Shown here: one piece after another, positions 14,400 through 21,367 of the stretch
How the letters are laid out: each line of letters opens with the position of its first letter
How positions within the stretch are numbered: the stretch's first letter is position 1
DNA from: Actinomycetota bacterium
Lineage (GTDB): Bacteria; Actinomycetota; Thermoleophilia; Gaiellales; Gaiellaceae
Length of the DNA stretch: 21,623 bases
Reading direction: 5' to 3'
NCBI GenBank assembly: GCA_013812265.1
Contig: JACCTQ010000103.1
Coordinates: 1 to 21,623 of the forward strand
The notes under the pieces: model-generated
What the model was told of the DNA's origin: nothing
What the model saw: the letters and a program-made list of their open reading frames with translations, nothing else
Database searches by the model: none
Position numbers and translations under genes: made by a program

Positions 14400-15410
14400 C
14401 TAGAACAGCTGCGGATCCGCTGCCGCGGCGCCTAGGTGCGCTCGCCCCAGCCTCGTGATCACGCGCCCGCGCGGCGTTCGCTGTAAGAAACCGAGCTGAA
14501 GGAGGTACGGCTCGTAGACGTCCTCGATCGTGTCGGGCTGCTCGCCCAGCGCGACCGCCAGTGTCGAGAGACCGACGGGACCGCCGTCGAACTTCCCGAC
14601 GATCGCTTCCAGGAGTTCCCTGTCGGTGCGCTCCAGACCCACGGCATCGACCTCGTGCAGCGCGAGCGCCTCGCGCGCCACCTCGGTAGTGATAGCTCCC
14701 CGGTGGCGGACTTCGGCCACGTCACGAACCCGACGCAAAATGCGGTTGGCTACCCGAGGCGTGCCGCGGGAGCGCCGCGCGATCTCGGTCGCAGCCTCGT
14801 CGTCGATCGCGACGCCGAGGATGCCCGCCGAGCGCCGGACGATGATCGCAAGCTGCTCCGGCTCGTAGTAGCCAAGGCGGAAGGTCAGTCCGAAGCGATC
14901 ACGGAGCGGGGTCGTCAGGAGGCCGGTCCTGGTGGTGGCGCCGATGAACGTGAACGGCGGCAGATCCAGCGTCAGCGTCCGCGCGGCAGGACCCTGGCCG
15001 ACGACAATGTCGAGGCGGAAGTCCTCGAGAGCCGGGTAGAGCATCTCCTCTGCGGCCGGGTTGAGACGGTGGATCTCGTCGACGAACAGGACGTCGAGCC
15101 GCTCCAGCGACGTGAGGATGGCGGCGACGTCACCCTTGCGCTCGAGCGCCGGTCCGGCGACCGAGCGGATGCCCACGCCGAGCTCCTCGCGCACGATGTA
15201 CGCGAGGCTTGTCTTTCCCAGTCCCGGAGGGCCGACGAGCAAAACGTGGTCGAGCGCCTCCTCGCGCGACCGGGTCGCCTGGAGAGCAATAGCGAGCTGC
15301 TCTTTGACACGCTCCTGTCCGACGAAGTCGTCGAGACGCCGCGGGCGTAGCGAACGGTCCAGCTCGTCCTCCTCGGGCTGCAGAGCGGGCGCGAGGAACT
15401 GGTTCGTCAT
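14400..15410 (-). CDS. ruvB: Holliday junction branch-migration ATPase RuvB
   Basis: 336 residues, standard length. The AAA+ motor of the RuvAB complex drives branch migration of Holliday junctions. Walker A is GPPGLGKTS (60-68), Walker B is LFVDEIH (108-114), sensor 1 is GATTRTG (157-163) and the arginine-finger region is PLRDRFG (168-174). The C-terminal winged helix contains KFDGGPVGLSTLAVALGE and GFLQRTPRGR. The start overlaps the ruvA stop by 4 nt (ATGA), so translation is coupled. A short insert-free N-terminus (FLAPALQPEEDELDRSLRP) matches the family. Confidence 0.97.
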   Translation of the reverse strand: MTNQFLAPALQPEEDELDRSLRPRRLDDFVGQERVKEQLAIALQATRSREEALDHVLLVGPPGLGKTSLAYIVREELGVGIRSVAGPALERKGDVAAILTSLERLDVLFVDEIHRLNPAAEEMLYPALEDFRLDIVVGQGPAARTLTLDLPPFTFIGATTRTGLLTTPLRDRFGLTFRLGYYEPEQLAIIVRRSAGILGVAIDDEAATEIARRSRGTPRVANRILRRVRDVAEVRHRGAITTEVAREALALHEVDAVGLERTDRELLEAIVGKFDGGPVGLSTLAVALGEQPDTIEDVYEPYLLQLGFLQRTPRGRVITRLGRAHLGAAAADPQLF

Positions 15411-15973
15411 GCGGCGCGCAAGGCCTGGCGGACGCGCTCTTCAGGTGAAAGGTCAGGATCCACCCCGACAAGCGCCTCCTCCGCTTCCACCACCGAGTAG
15501 CCGAGCTCGACGAGCGCCTCGCGGGCGACGAGGTGCGGCCTCGACGCGGCGGCACCGATAGGGATCGCATCGGCACCGCCGAGCTTCTCCTTGAGCTCGA
15601 GTACCACCCGCTGCGCAGTCTTCTTCCCGATACCCGGAATCGCCTGGAACCTTGCCGTGTCCTCGAGCACGATCGCGCGTCTCAAGTCTGCCGGCGCGGA
15701 GCCGGACACGATCGCGAGCGCGACCTTGGGTCCGACGCCGGAAACCGAGAGCAAGTGCTCGAAGAGCTCTCGCTCAGCCACATCGGCGAACCCGTACAGC
15801 TGCAATGCGTCGTCACGCACGTGGAGGTACGTCTCGACGGTGAGATCCGAACCTTCCTCGGCACGGCGAAGCGCGCTCTTCGTGGCGTGCACGAGGTAGC
15901 CGACACCTCCGACGTCGAGGACGAGGCTGTCCCCGCGGCGCCCGGCCGGCTTTCCGCGCAGTCGAGCGATCAT
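15407..15973 (-). CDS. ruvA: Holliday junction DNA-binding protein RuvA
   Basis: 188 residues. RuvA tetramers bind the four-way junction and load RuvB rings. The N-terminal OB-fold runs MIARLRGKPAGRRG to YLHVRDDALQLYGF. Two helix-hairpin-helix motifs follow (LLSVSGVGPKVALAIVSG and IPGIGKKTAQRVVLELK). The C-terminal RuvB-binding three-helix domain contains AREALVELGYSVVEAEEAL. The start overlaps ruvC by 4 nt and the stop overlaps ruvB by 4 nt, giving a tightly coupled ruvC-ruvA-ruvB operon. Confidence 0.96.
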   Translation of the reverse strand: MIARLRGKPAGRRGDSLVLDVGGVGYLVHATKSALRRAEEGSDLTVETYLHVRDDALQLYGFADVAERELFEHLLSVSGVGPKVALAIVSGSAPADLRRAIVLEDTARFQAIPGIGKKTAQRVVLELKEKLGGADAIPIGAAASRPHLVAREALVELGYSVVEAEEALVGVDPDLSPEERVRQALRAA

Positions 15974-16458
15974 GCCGTAACCCGAAGCAGCGGTGGCGCA
16001 AGCGCGTGGCAGATCGCAACCGCGAGCGCGTCGGCGGCATGGTTCGGCGTGGGGACCGCGCGCAGGCCGAGAATCCGCGCGACCATCGCCTGCACCTGCA
16101 CCTTCTCGGCTCGCCCATAACCGCAGACGGCCTGCTTGACGCGCGTGGGCGAATACTCACTGCAGTCGACGCCCGCACGCGCGCAGGCGACGAGAATGGC
16201 GCCTCGAGCCTGCCCGACCGACAACGCGATGCGGGCGTCGGCGCCGACGAACGATTCCTCCAGCGCGACGGCATCCGGACGATGCTCCTCGATGAGCTCC
16301 GCGAGACCGTCGAAGATCGTCCGCAGCCGCAGCGCCGGTCGCTCGGAGGCCTTGGTCGACCACAGGCCGTGGTCGAGAGCCCGAAGCCGTCCGTCGCTTT
16401 CGTACACGATGCCGTAGCCGCAAGCAGCCGTACCCGGGTCGATTCCGACAACCTTCAC
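15970..16458 (-). CDS. ruvC: Holliday junction resolvase RuvC
   Basis: 162 residues of RNase H fold; it cuts Holliday junctions symmetrically. Catalytic acids are D7 (VVGIDPGT), E67 (ALEESF) and D143 (HAADALAVA). The fourth metal ligand, Asp in E. coli, is H140 here, as in Thermus RuvC. The GTG start has no Shine-Dalgarno sequence; a TAATGT hexamer ends 6 nt upstream, suggesting a leaderless message. It is the first gene of the ruvCAB operon. In related genomes yebC commonly sits immediately upstream; here about 3 kb of accessory genes intervene. Confidence 0.96.
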   Translation of the reverse strand: MKVVGIDPGTAACGYGIVYESDGRLRALDHGLWSTKASERPALRLRTIFDGLAELIEEHRPDAVALEESFVGADARIALSVGQARGAILVACARAGVDCSEYSPTRVKQAVCGYGRAEKVQVQAMVARILGLRAVPTPNHAADALAVAICHALAPPLLRVTA

Positions 16459-16464
16459 GGCTGA

Positions 16465-16470
16465 ACATTA
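16465..16470 (-). promoter_or_regulatory. Possible -10 box of the ruvCAB operon
   Basis: TAATGT on the minus strand ends 6 nt before the ruvC GTG. It is a weak match on its own. The spacing equals that seen at rel, pdxT and the BTAD gene, and no ribosome-binding site is present. The operon therefore probably has its own promoter here, separate from yebC. Confidence 0.35.
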
Positions 16471-16665
16471 GGCGGGCGCCCGGACGTTCCTTCGGACGGT
16501 CGGCCGGTACGCCTTCGTCAGTTCAGTTAACGCCTCTGTTTAGGTAGCGGCAATGGCGGAGAAGCATCAGGCGTGACTGAGGAACGCCCCCACACGCGCT
16601 TCCGCAGTGGCCGCAAGGGGCCGGACGTCGCCGACGTGAACGCGGTGGGTCGGCGCGTGCTAGGG

Positions 16666-16671
16666 AGGAGG
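16666..16671 (+). promoter_or_regulatory. Strong Shine-Dalgarno fixing the GTG start at 16677
   Basis: AGGAGG, within GGGAGGAGG, is followed by a 5-nt spacer and then GTG 16677. It is among the strongest sites in the window and makes expression of the duplicated small protein likely. Confidence 0.7.
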
Positions 16672-16676
16672 TTCCA

Positions 16677-17174
16677 GTGACAAGGGAGAAGCGGACTCCC
16701 GCCGACATCGACGAGTCGGCAGGACTCTCGAAGGAAGAATTGGAGGAGCAGGGCGCCGAGCGACTCCCCGACCGCGAGGTCGTGTCGTTCGTCGACGCGA
16801 GCGCCGCCATTCCAATCAACGCGGCCATAACCGCTAACTTCCTTTCGGACGACGGCAGCGCCTACCACGACGCTACCCACGGCGCCGGCATCTACCGGAG
16901 CAACGAAGAAGAGCTCATGACTGACGAGATGAGCAACGAGATGGGCAACGAGACGAAGGCGCCGGGGCTTTCACCCGAAGAACTCGAGTCGCAAGGCATC
17001 GTGCAGTTGGCCGACAGCGAGGCAAAGTCGCTCGTCGACGCCAACAGCGCGGCTCCCGTGAACACTGCCGTGGCAAGGAGCATCCTCTCCGACGATTCCG
17101 AGACGATTGCGAACGCCGAGCAGGACGCCGACATCGACCAGAGGACTAGCCGGACTGGCGATCAGGGCGCCTGA
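16677..17174 (+). CDS. Acidic protein made of two tandem homologous units
   Basis: 165 residues, acidic, no signal peptide or membrane segment. Residues 16-60 (GLSKEELEEQGAERLPDREV through NFLSDD) and 97-141 (GLSPEELESQG through SILSDD) are clearly homologous, sharing EEL, QG, VDA, P-N and LSDD. Each unit starts with its own Met-Thr: MTREK at 1 and MTDEM at 81 (codon at 16917). GAAGAAGAG lies directly before the second ATG. This looks like a tandem duplication of a gene of about 80 codons whose first copy lost its stop. Internal re-initiation could still make the second unit alone. The LPDREV-S motif recalls short hypothetical actinobacterial proteins, possibly peptide precursors; this is a guess, and no modifying enzyme is nearby. 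Confidence 0.75.
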   Translation: MTREKRTPADIDESAGLSKEELEEQGAERLPDREVVSFVDASAAIPINAAITANFLSDDGSAYHDATHGAGIYRSNEEELMTDEMSNEMGNETKAPGLSPEELESQGIVQLADSEAKSLVDANSAAPVNTAVARSILSDDSETIANAEQDADIDQRTSRTGDQGA

Positions 17175-17338
17175 CGGCGCCGAATTTCGCGAGGCAGCGT
17201 CCTTCGTTGCGCCAAAGCGCGAGGCGTCCGCCCGACGTATTCCCTGCGTACTCGCCTGGGGGATGCTCGCGCGTTATCTACCGCGGCCACTTTCTGGACA
17301 GGCCTATTCGTCCCGAGTGGTTGCTAGCTTGAGTCGTT

Positions 17339-18241
17339 ATGAAGCGCGTTCTCGGGATCTCGCTGGCTGTCGCGCTGTCGAGCGCGCTCCTCGTCGTACC
17401 CTTCGCCGCGGCTGAGGTCGTCGAGCGCGTCCGGCTGATGGAGGCGGGGCGCACCCTCACCGCGGGGCTCCCGCCGGGGGTGTTTCTGCTGCTCGTCTCG
17501 CCGCCTGGGTACGAGCGCTCCGAGAACAGCGGCTCGGAGGGGAGCTGGGTGGGGCCCGATTATCGAGCGACCAGGCAGCCGGAGTTGCGCGGGCGAACGT
17601 CCATCGAGTGGGAGCTTCGGTTCGACAACCAGTCGAAGAACAGCGAGGATGCCGCCCGTACCGCGCTCGACCGGCGCTGGGAGCAGACGGTTAAGGGTGG
17701 CATCTCGGTCCCCCACGTCGTCGATGGGCGTGACGTGGGGACGTTCGACGGAGACTTCGTGTTGACGGTCGGGCCTGCGAGCGCCGATGCATCCTATGAG
17801 GCGGCGATGGCTTTTCCCATCGCGCCGCGGCTCTTCGCCGTGGTGAGATTCTTCGTCACCGGGCCTGCCGGGCGCTCGACCGGATCCTTCGGCGAGTACG
17901 TGGTGATGGACACCGTCGGCGTCTCGACCTGGAACCGCGGGCAGGCGTTCCGCTCGATGGCCGGTATTCGGATTCAGGGCAACCTGCCACCCACGCGACT
18001 GTTCGTGCGCGGCGGCGCCGGACGCGTGACGGGTAGCGTCGCGGACGCTTTCCGTCATCCCTTGGTGGGCGCGAGAGTCGTGCTCGAGCGACGAACCCGA
18101 GGCGGATGGGTCAAACTCACGTCCACGAAGACGAGCACGAAGGGCACGTTCTCAATCCGCGTGGGTGCTCGCGCTCAGTACCGAGCGGTCGCCTCGCTCG
18201 GGACGATCAGCGTGACGAGCGCCACCGTGTCCGCCGGGTAG
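17339..18241 (+). CDS. Secreted hypothetical protein with C-terminal Ig-like domain
   Basis: 300 residues. The signal peptide covers about residues 1-25 (MKRVLGISLAVALSSALLVV, then AAAE). The middle part is unrecognised, with strand-rich segments (SIEWELRFDNQSKNS, TFDGDFVLTVG). The last 70 residues (GRVTGSVADAFRHPLVGARV, then LTSTKTSTKGTFSIRV) resemble a carboxypeptidase-regulatory or Ig-like beta-sandwich commonly used as a surface module. No lipobox or sortase signal is present, so it is probably released or loosely surface-bound. No ribosome-binding site is seen; TAGCTT ends 8 nt before the ATG and might serve as a -10 box. It lies in the accessory block between ruvC and yebC. Function is unknown. 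Confidence 0.75.
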   Translation: MKRVLGISLAVALSSALLVVPFAAAEVVERVRLMEAGRTLTAGLPPGVFLLLVSPPGYERSENSGSEGSWVGPDYRATRQPELRGRTSIEWELRFDNQSKNSEDAARTALDRRWEQTVKGGISVPHVVDGRDVGTFDGDFVLTVGPASADASYEAAMAFPIAPRLFAVVRFFVTGPAGRSTGSFGEYVVMDTVGVSTWNRGQAFRSMAGIRIQGNLPPTRLFVRGGAGRVTGSVADAFRHPLVGARVVLERRTRGGWVKLTSTKTSTKGTFSIRVGARAQYRAVASLGTISVTSATVSAG

Positions 18242-18264
18242 GTGAATCACTTTCCCGGCGACTG

Positions 18265-18942
18265 GTGGTGGAGCTCTCGGCCGTGACGTACGCTGACGCT
18301 CGGTACTGGGACAACTACTTCCGCGAGCTGCGCGACGTCAACCGAGATCTGGACTGAGAAGGCCGGTGGACCGACGCGTTTCTCGCCCCGCTCCTCGAGG
18401 CAGAGGCGCGGAGCATCCTCGAGCTGGGATGTGGGACGGGAAACGATGCGACGCGTTTGGCACGCGAGGGCTTTGCCGTGACGCGATCGACATCTCGGCA
18501 GAAGCCATCGACCAGGCCCGAGCGAAATTCGGCTCGCACGCCACGTTCCTGGCCGCTGACATGGCCTTACCGCTCCCCTTCCCCGACGGGAGCTTTGACG
18601 CGGTGATGTCCAACGTCGCCCTGCACATGTTTCCCGACGTTGTCACTCGCTCGCTCTTCGCGGAGGTTGGACGGGTAGTGCGCCTAAGGTGGCCTCTTCC
18701 TCTTTCACGTGAATGCGCTCGAGGATCGCCCGCTGCGCGCTCCCCGGCGACCAGTCGCCGAAGAGCTGGAGCAGGACTACGTACTAGAGCAGACCGGCCA
18801 GACCATGCATTTCTTCTCAGACGAATACCTGCGCCAGCTCCTCCGGGGTTGGCGAGACGTCCACCTCGACCCGGTTGAGATTACCGATCGCGAGACGGCC
18901 GAACCGTTCAAGCGAGTCTGGCGCGGCATAGCGCGTCGCTGA
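18265..18942 (+). pseudogene. Class I SAM-dependent methyltransferase, disrupted
   Basis: Three pieces join into one complete methyltransferase of about 225 residues (Methyltransf_11-like). The first (from GTG 18265 or 18283) reads TYADARYWDNYFRELRDVN and hits TGA at 18355-18357, where Trp is expected (DLD-W-EGRW). The same frame continues with ILELGCGTGND, the SAM-binding motif I. One base is missing near 18481-18485, shifting to IDISAEAIDQAR and FPDGSFDAVMSNVALHMFPD. One extra base near 18684-18687, where RPGG is expected, restores the original frame, which runs through FLFHVNALEDRP to the TGA at 18940-18942. One nonsense codon plus compensating -1/+1 shifts indicate a decaying gene. Assembly errors are possible, but neighbouring genes are intact. 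Confidence 0.85.
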
Positions 18943-18949
18943 CTGCAAA

Positions 18950-19381
18950 TTAGGTTCGGACCACGAACCAGCCGTCGACGTTGTTGCAGAGGACCTGGTT
19001 CGGGCGCTCGTGCGCATACGTGTAGATGGGAAGCCGGTTGTGGGTCACCTGCAGCTTGCCGTCCGGACGCCGGATGACACCGAATTTCCCGCGTATGCCG
19101 GCTACGCGCTGAGGCACGGCACCACGCGAACGCACGAGGAGCGGTGGCCAGGCCCGCGCGCAGGCGCCCGTGCAATGGATCTTGAAGTCTCGCTTCTCCA
19201 CGTTCCAGTAGTAGAGGGCCTTCCTACCGCGTGTCGCGAGCACGTTGCCGAACTGGCTCGTCTTCATCTTCACCACGGGGGCGGCGCCGTCGATCTCTGC
19301 ACGTCCACTCGTGACGACGGCTCCCGTGACGCCGATCGAGACTGCGATGACGGCTACGGCGAAACGCTGCGAAGTTTTCAC
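18950..19381 (-). CDS. Secreted COG4315-type repeat protein
   Basis: 143 residues from GTG 19381, which has a strong AAGGAGGAGGAG ribosome-binding site 3-4 nt upstream. The reading frame is open further upstream, but without coding character. A signal peptide or membrane anchor (RFAVAVIAVSIGVTGAVVTS) is followed by two related repeats. The first has FGNVLATRGRKALYYWNVEK, then the conserved Asp and CTGACARAWPPL. The second has FGVIRRPDGKLQVTHNRLPI, then YTYAHE and a Cys. The Y-x-[FWY]-x-x-D-like motif and the Cys-containing CTGACAxxWPP segment are hallmarks of the COG4315 'secreted repeat' family, usually exported lipoproteins of unknown function. No lipobox Cys is present here. Its stop lies 8 nt beyond the methyltransferase pseudogene (convergent). 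Confidence 0.85.
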   Translation of the reverse strand: MKTSQRFAVAVIAVSIGVTGAVVTSGRAEIDGAAPVVKMKTSQFGNVLATRGRKALYYWNVEKRDFKIHCTGACARAWPPLLVRSRGAVPQRVAGIRGKFGVIRRPDGKLQVTHNRLPIYTYAHERPNQVLCNNVDGWFVVRT

Positions 19382-19496
19382 GGTCTCCTCCTCCTTGCGA
19401 CGATGGTCGTAGCTCGACCAACTTGAAGCTCCACTATCGCCGAGAAGGCGCTCCGCCGCTCTTACAAGATGCTTAAGAACTGAGAAGCCCAAGCCG

Positions 19497-20252
19497 TCAG
19501 GACGCCACGGCTTCCAGCACCTGCTCGGGGATGTCGAAGTTCGCATAGACGTCCTGGACGTCGTCGTTCTCCTCGAGCGCATCGATGAGTCTGAGGATCT
19601 TCTTGGCCACGGGCTCCTCGGCCACCTCCACAGTTGTCTTCGGCACCATCGTGAGTTCCGCCGAGTCGACGGTGAACCCTGCGGTCTCGATGGCCCGCCT
19701 GACGTTCACGAGGTCGTCCGGCTCGCAGCTGACCTGGAAGCTCGACCCGTCGAGCGCGACGTCGTCCGCGCCACCTTCTGCCGCCGCCAGCGTGAGCTCG
19801 TCCTCGTCGACCCCTGCCGCGGAGACGAGAATCACGCCACGCCGGTCGAATAGCCATGACACTGCCCCGGACGCTCCCAGGTTGCCGTCGTTTTTCGTGA
19901 ACAGGTGGCGGACATCCGACGCGGTCCGGTTTCGATTGTCCGTGAGCGCGTCGACCATCAGTGCAATCCCGCTCGGACCGAAGCCCTCGTAGATCACCTG
20001 CTCGAAGGCGTTCGAGTCGGCACCGGACCCTGCTCCGCGGGCGATTGCGCGCTCGATGTTGTCCTTCGGCATGGAATAGGAGCGTGCTTTCTCGATCGCG
20101 TTCGCGAGCGCGAGATTAGCCGAAGGATCGGCACCCCCCTCCTTGGCCGCAACGATGATCGCGCGCGACAGCTTCGAGAAGAGCTTGCCGCGCCGTGCGT
20201 CCTGTGCGCCCTTCTTGTGCTTGATCGACGACCACTTGCTATGTCCGGACAT
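19497..20252 (-). CDS. yebC: YebC/PmpR-family (TACO1-like) regulatory protein
   Basis: 251 residues. The start MSGHSKWSSIKHKKGAQDAR is the invariant family N-terminus, so the ATG at 20252 is used although the frame is open further upstream. Other family segments are FSKLSRAIIVAAKEGG, YSMPKDNIERAIARG, YEGFGPSGIALMVDALTDNR and NLGASGAVSWLFDRRG. The protein is cytosolic. Family members have been described both as transcriptional regulators and as ribosome-associated factors that help translation of difficult sequences such as polyproline. It overlaps the pdxT end by 14 nt, so the two form an operon. The usual downstream partner ruvC is displaced by about 3 kb. Confidence 0.95.
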   Translation of the reverse strand: MSGHSKWSSIKHKKGAQDARRGKLFSKLSRAIIVAAKEGGADPSANLALANAIEKARSYSMPKDNIERAIARGAGSGADSNAFEQVIYEGFGPSGIALMVDALTDNRNRTASDVRHLFTKNDGNLGASGAVSWLFDRRGVILVSAAGVDEDELTLAAAEGGADDVALDGSSFQVSCEPDDLVNVRRAIETAGFTVDSAELTMVPKTTVEVAEEPVAKKILRLIDALEENDDVQDVYANFDIPEQVLEAVAS

Positions 20253-20805
20253 AGGCCCACTGACGGACGAGTTCCAGGAATCGCTCGTGGACGCGCGTGT
20301 CGTCGGTGAGCTCCGGGTGGAAGGAAGCGACGAGGAACCGCCCCTCACGCAAGAGCACCGGCTCGCCGTCGAGCTCGGCCAGAACCTCGACCTCGGGCCC
20401 CAAGGCGGTCACGCGCGGCGCGCGGATAAAGACACCACGTAGTGGCTTTTCTTCCCCGCTCAATTCCAGATCGGCCTCGAAGCTGGCCACCTGGCGGCCG
20501 TAGGCGTTCCGCTCCACGTCGATGTCCATGAGGCCGAGATGTTGCCGGTCGAGGAGGATCATCCCGGCGCACGTTCCGAGCAGTGGCTGCTGGAAGCGTC
20601 GGATCGCGGCCTCGAGCCCGTAAGCGCGGATCAGACGTGTGATCGCCGTCGACTCGCCACCCGGGATCACAAGCCCGTCCAGCGCGTCGAGCTCCTCCGG
20701 CTTCCGTACCTCGACCGCGTCGGCGCCAAGCCGCCGCAGGACAGCCGCGTGCTCACGAAAGTTTCCCTGAACGGCGAGCACGCCGATGAGCGGCTGTGGG
20801 TTCAT
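20239..20805 (-). CDS. pdxT: Pyridoxal 5'-phosphate synthase glutaminase subunit PdxT
   Basis: 188 residues of class I glutamine amidotransferase fold. PdxT releases ammonia from glutamine and channels it to PdxS for PLP synthesis. The nucleophile is C79 in LLGTCAGMILL, with H163 and E165 in SFHPELTDD completing the triad; PGGEST (48-53) forms the oxyanion-side loop. A TAGAAT -10 box ends 7 nt before the ATG, and no ribosome-binding site is present. pdxS, the normal partner, is not adjacent: the next gene upstream is marR. PdxS must be encoded elsewhere for the enzyme to work. Confidence 0.95.
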   Translation of the reverse strand: MNPQPLIGVLAVQGNFREHAAVLRRLGADAVEVRKPEELDALDGLVIPGGESTAITRLIRAYGLEAAIRRFQQPLLGTCAGMILLDRQHLGLMDIDVERNAYGRQVASFEADLELSGEEKPLRGVFIRAPRVTALGPEVEVLAELDGEPVLLREGRFLVASFHPELTDDTRVHERFLELVRQWAYVRT

Positions 20806-20812
20806 GCGTTCG

Positions 20813-20818
20813 ATTCTA
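20813..20818 (-). promoter_or_regulatory. -10 box of the pdxT-yebC operon, leaderless start
   Basis: TAGAAT on the minus strand (5 of 6 to TATAAT) ends 7 nt before the pdxT ATG. There is no Shine-Dalgarno sequence and no clear -35 box. It implies a promoter between marR and pdxT, so the pair need not depend on marR transcription. Confidence 0.5.
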
Positions 20819-20850
20819 GAGGCGGCTAGGACGCCGAGCCGCGTGAAACC

Positions 20851-21264
20851 TCACTCGAGCGAAGAGAGCAATGACAGCAGACGACTCCGCTCGCCGCGGA
20901 GGTCCACCATCGCACCGCGGAGCCGTCGCTCGCCCGACGCCGTCAACTCGAATGCGACTTCTCCGCGCCTGGCTGCTACCAGCCGGCGCCGGATCAGGCG
21001 CAGGTCTTCGGCCCGGTGAACGAGCTCGGTAAGGCTGCTCTGCGCCAGGGAGAGCCTTGCGGCCAGCTCCTTCTGGGTCGCGCGCCCGCTGCCTTCTCGC
21101 GCAGCCTTGATCATCAGCAGAAGTTGGTAGCGCTGGGTGGTGAGGCCGTGCGCGCGCGTTATCCGCTCGCTTTCCGCGGAAAAGCGGCGCAGGGCCTCGC
21201 GCAGCCTGGCCACCGCCAGGTACTCGGCCTGCGTGGGCGGCTGGACAACGTCACTTCCTGGCAC
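20851..21264 (-). CDS. MarR-family transcriptional regulator
   Basis: 137 residues. The winged helix-turn-helix core runs LTTQRYQLLLMIKAA, ATQKELAARLSLAQSSLTEL (recognition region), VHRAEDLRLIRRR, then the wing and FELTASGERRL. Flanking helices for dimerisation (LREALRRFSAESERITRAHG and the leucine-rich C-terminus) fit a MarR dimer. The GTG at 21264 is preferred because GGAAGG lies 9 nt upstream; a TTG at 21303 would add 13 residues. It probably binds the palindrome in the divergent region and controls itself and the collagen-like gene (inference). The inducing ligand is unknown. Confidence 0.85.
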   Translation of the reverse strand: MPGSDVVQPPTQAEYLAVARLREALRRFSAESERITRAHGLTTQRYQLLLMIKAAREGSGRATQKELAARLSLAQSSLTELVHRAEDLRLIRRRLVAARRGEVAFELTASGERRLRGAMVDLRGERSRLLSLLSSLE

Positions 21265-21305
21265 TTGCAAAGTCCTTCCAATCTTTTCACAGGATCTAAA
21301 CAAAC

Positions 21306-21335
21306 ATCGGATTACGATGCGCGTCGTATAACGAT
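21306..21335. promoter_or_regulatory. 30-bp imperfect palindrome, candidate MarR operator
   Basis: Outer arms ATCG/CGAT and inner arms TACGA/TCGTA surround a GCGC centre between 21320 and 21321; 22 of 30 positions are symmetric. The 16-bp inner core (21313-21328) has one mismatched pair. It lies in the divergent marR/collagen-like region and overlaps a -10-like hexamer for the rightward gene, the usual place for a MarR repressor site. Confidence 0.55.
21327..21332 (+). promoter_or_regulatory. Possible -10 box of the collagen-like gene
   Basis: TATAAC (5 of 6 to TATAAT), 35 nt before the ATG, overlaps the right arm of the palindrome. No good -35 box lies 16-18 nt upstream. A start here would give a short leader carrying the AAGGAGG ribosome-binding site. 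Confidence 0.4.
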
Positions 21336-21367
21336 AACAAGGCCGTCCACCATCTTAAGGAGGAAGC

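Noticed and set aside
16459..16676. Small RNA or riboswitch upstream of the duplicated gene
   Set aside because: Only short GC-rich pairing possibilities are visible, and no conserved riboswitch core or terminator could be recognised.
21265..21303. Upstream TTG start for MarR
   Set aside because: The extra 13 residues are not MarR-like, and a Shine-Dalgarno-like GGAAGG is better placed for GTG 21264; kept as an alternative only.
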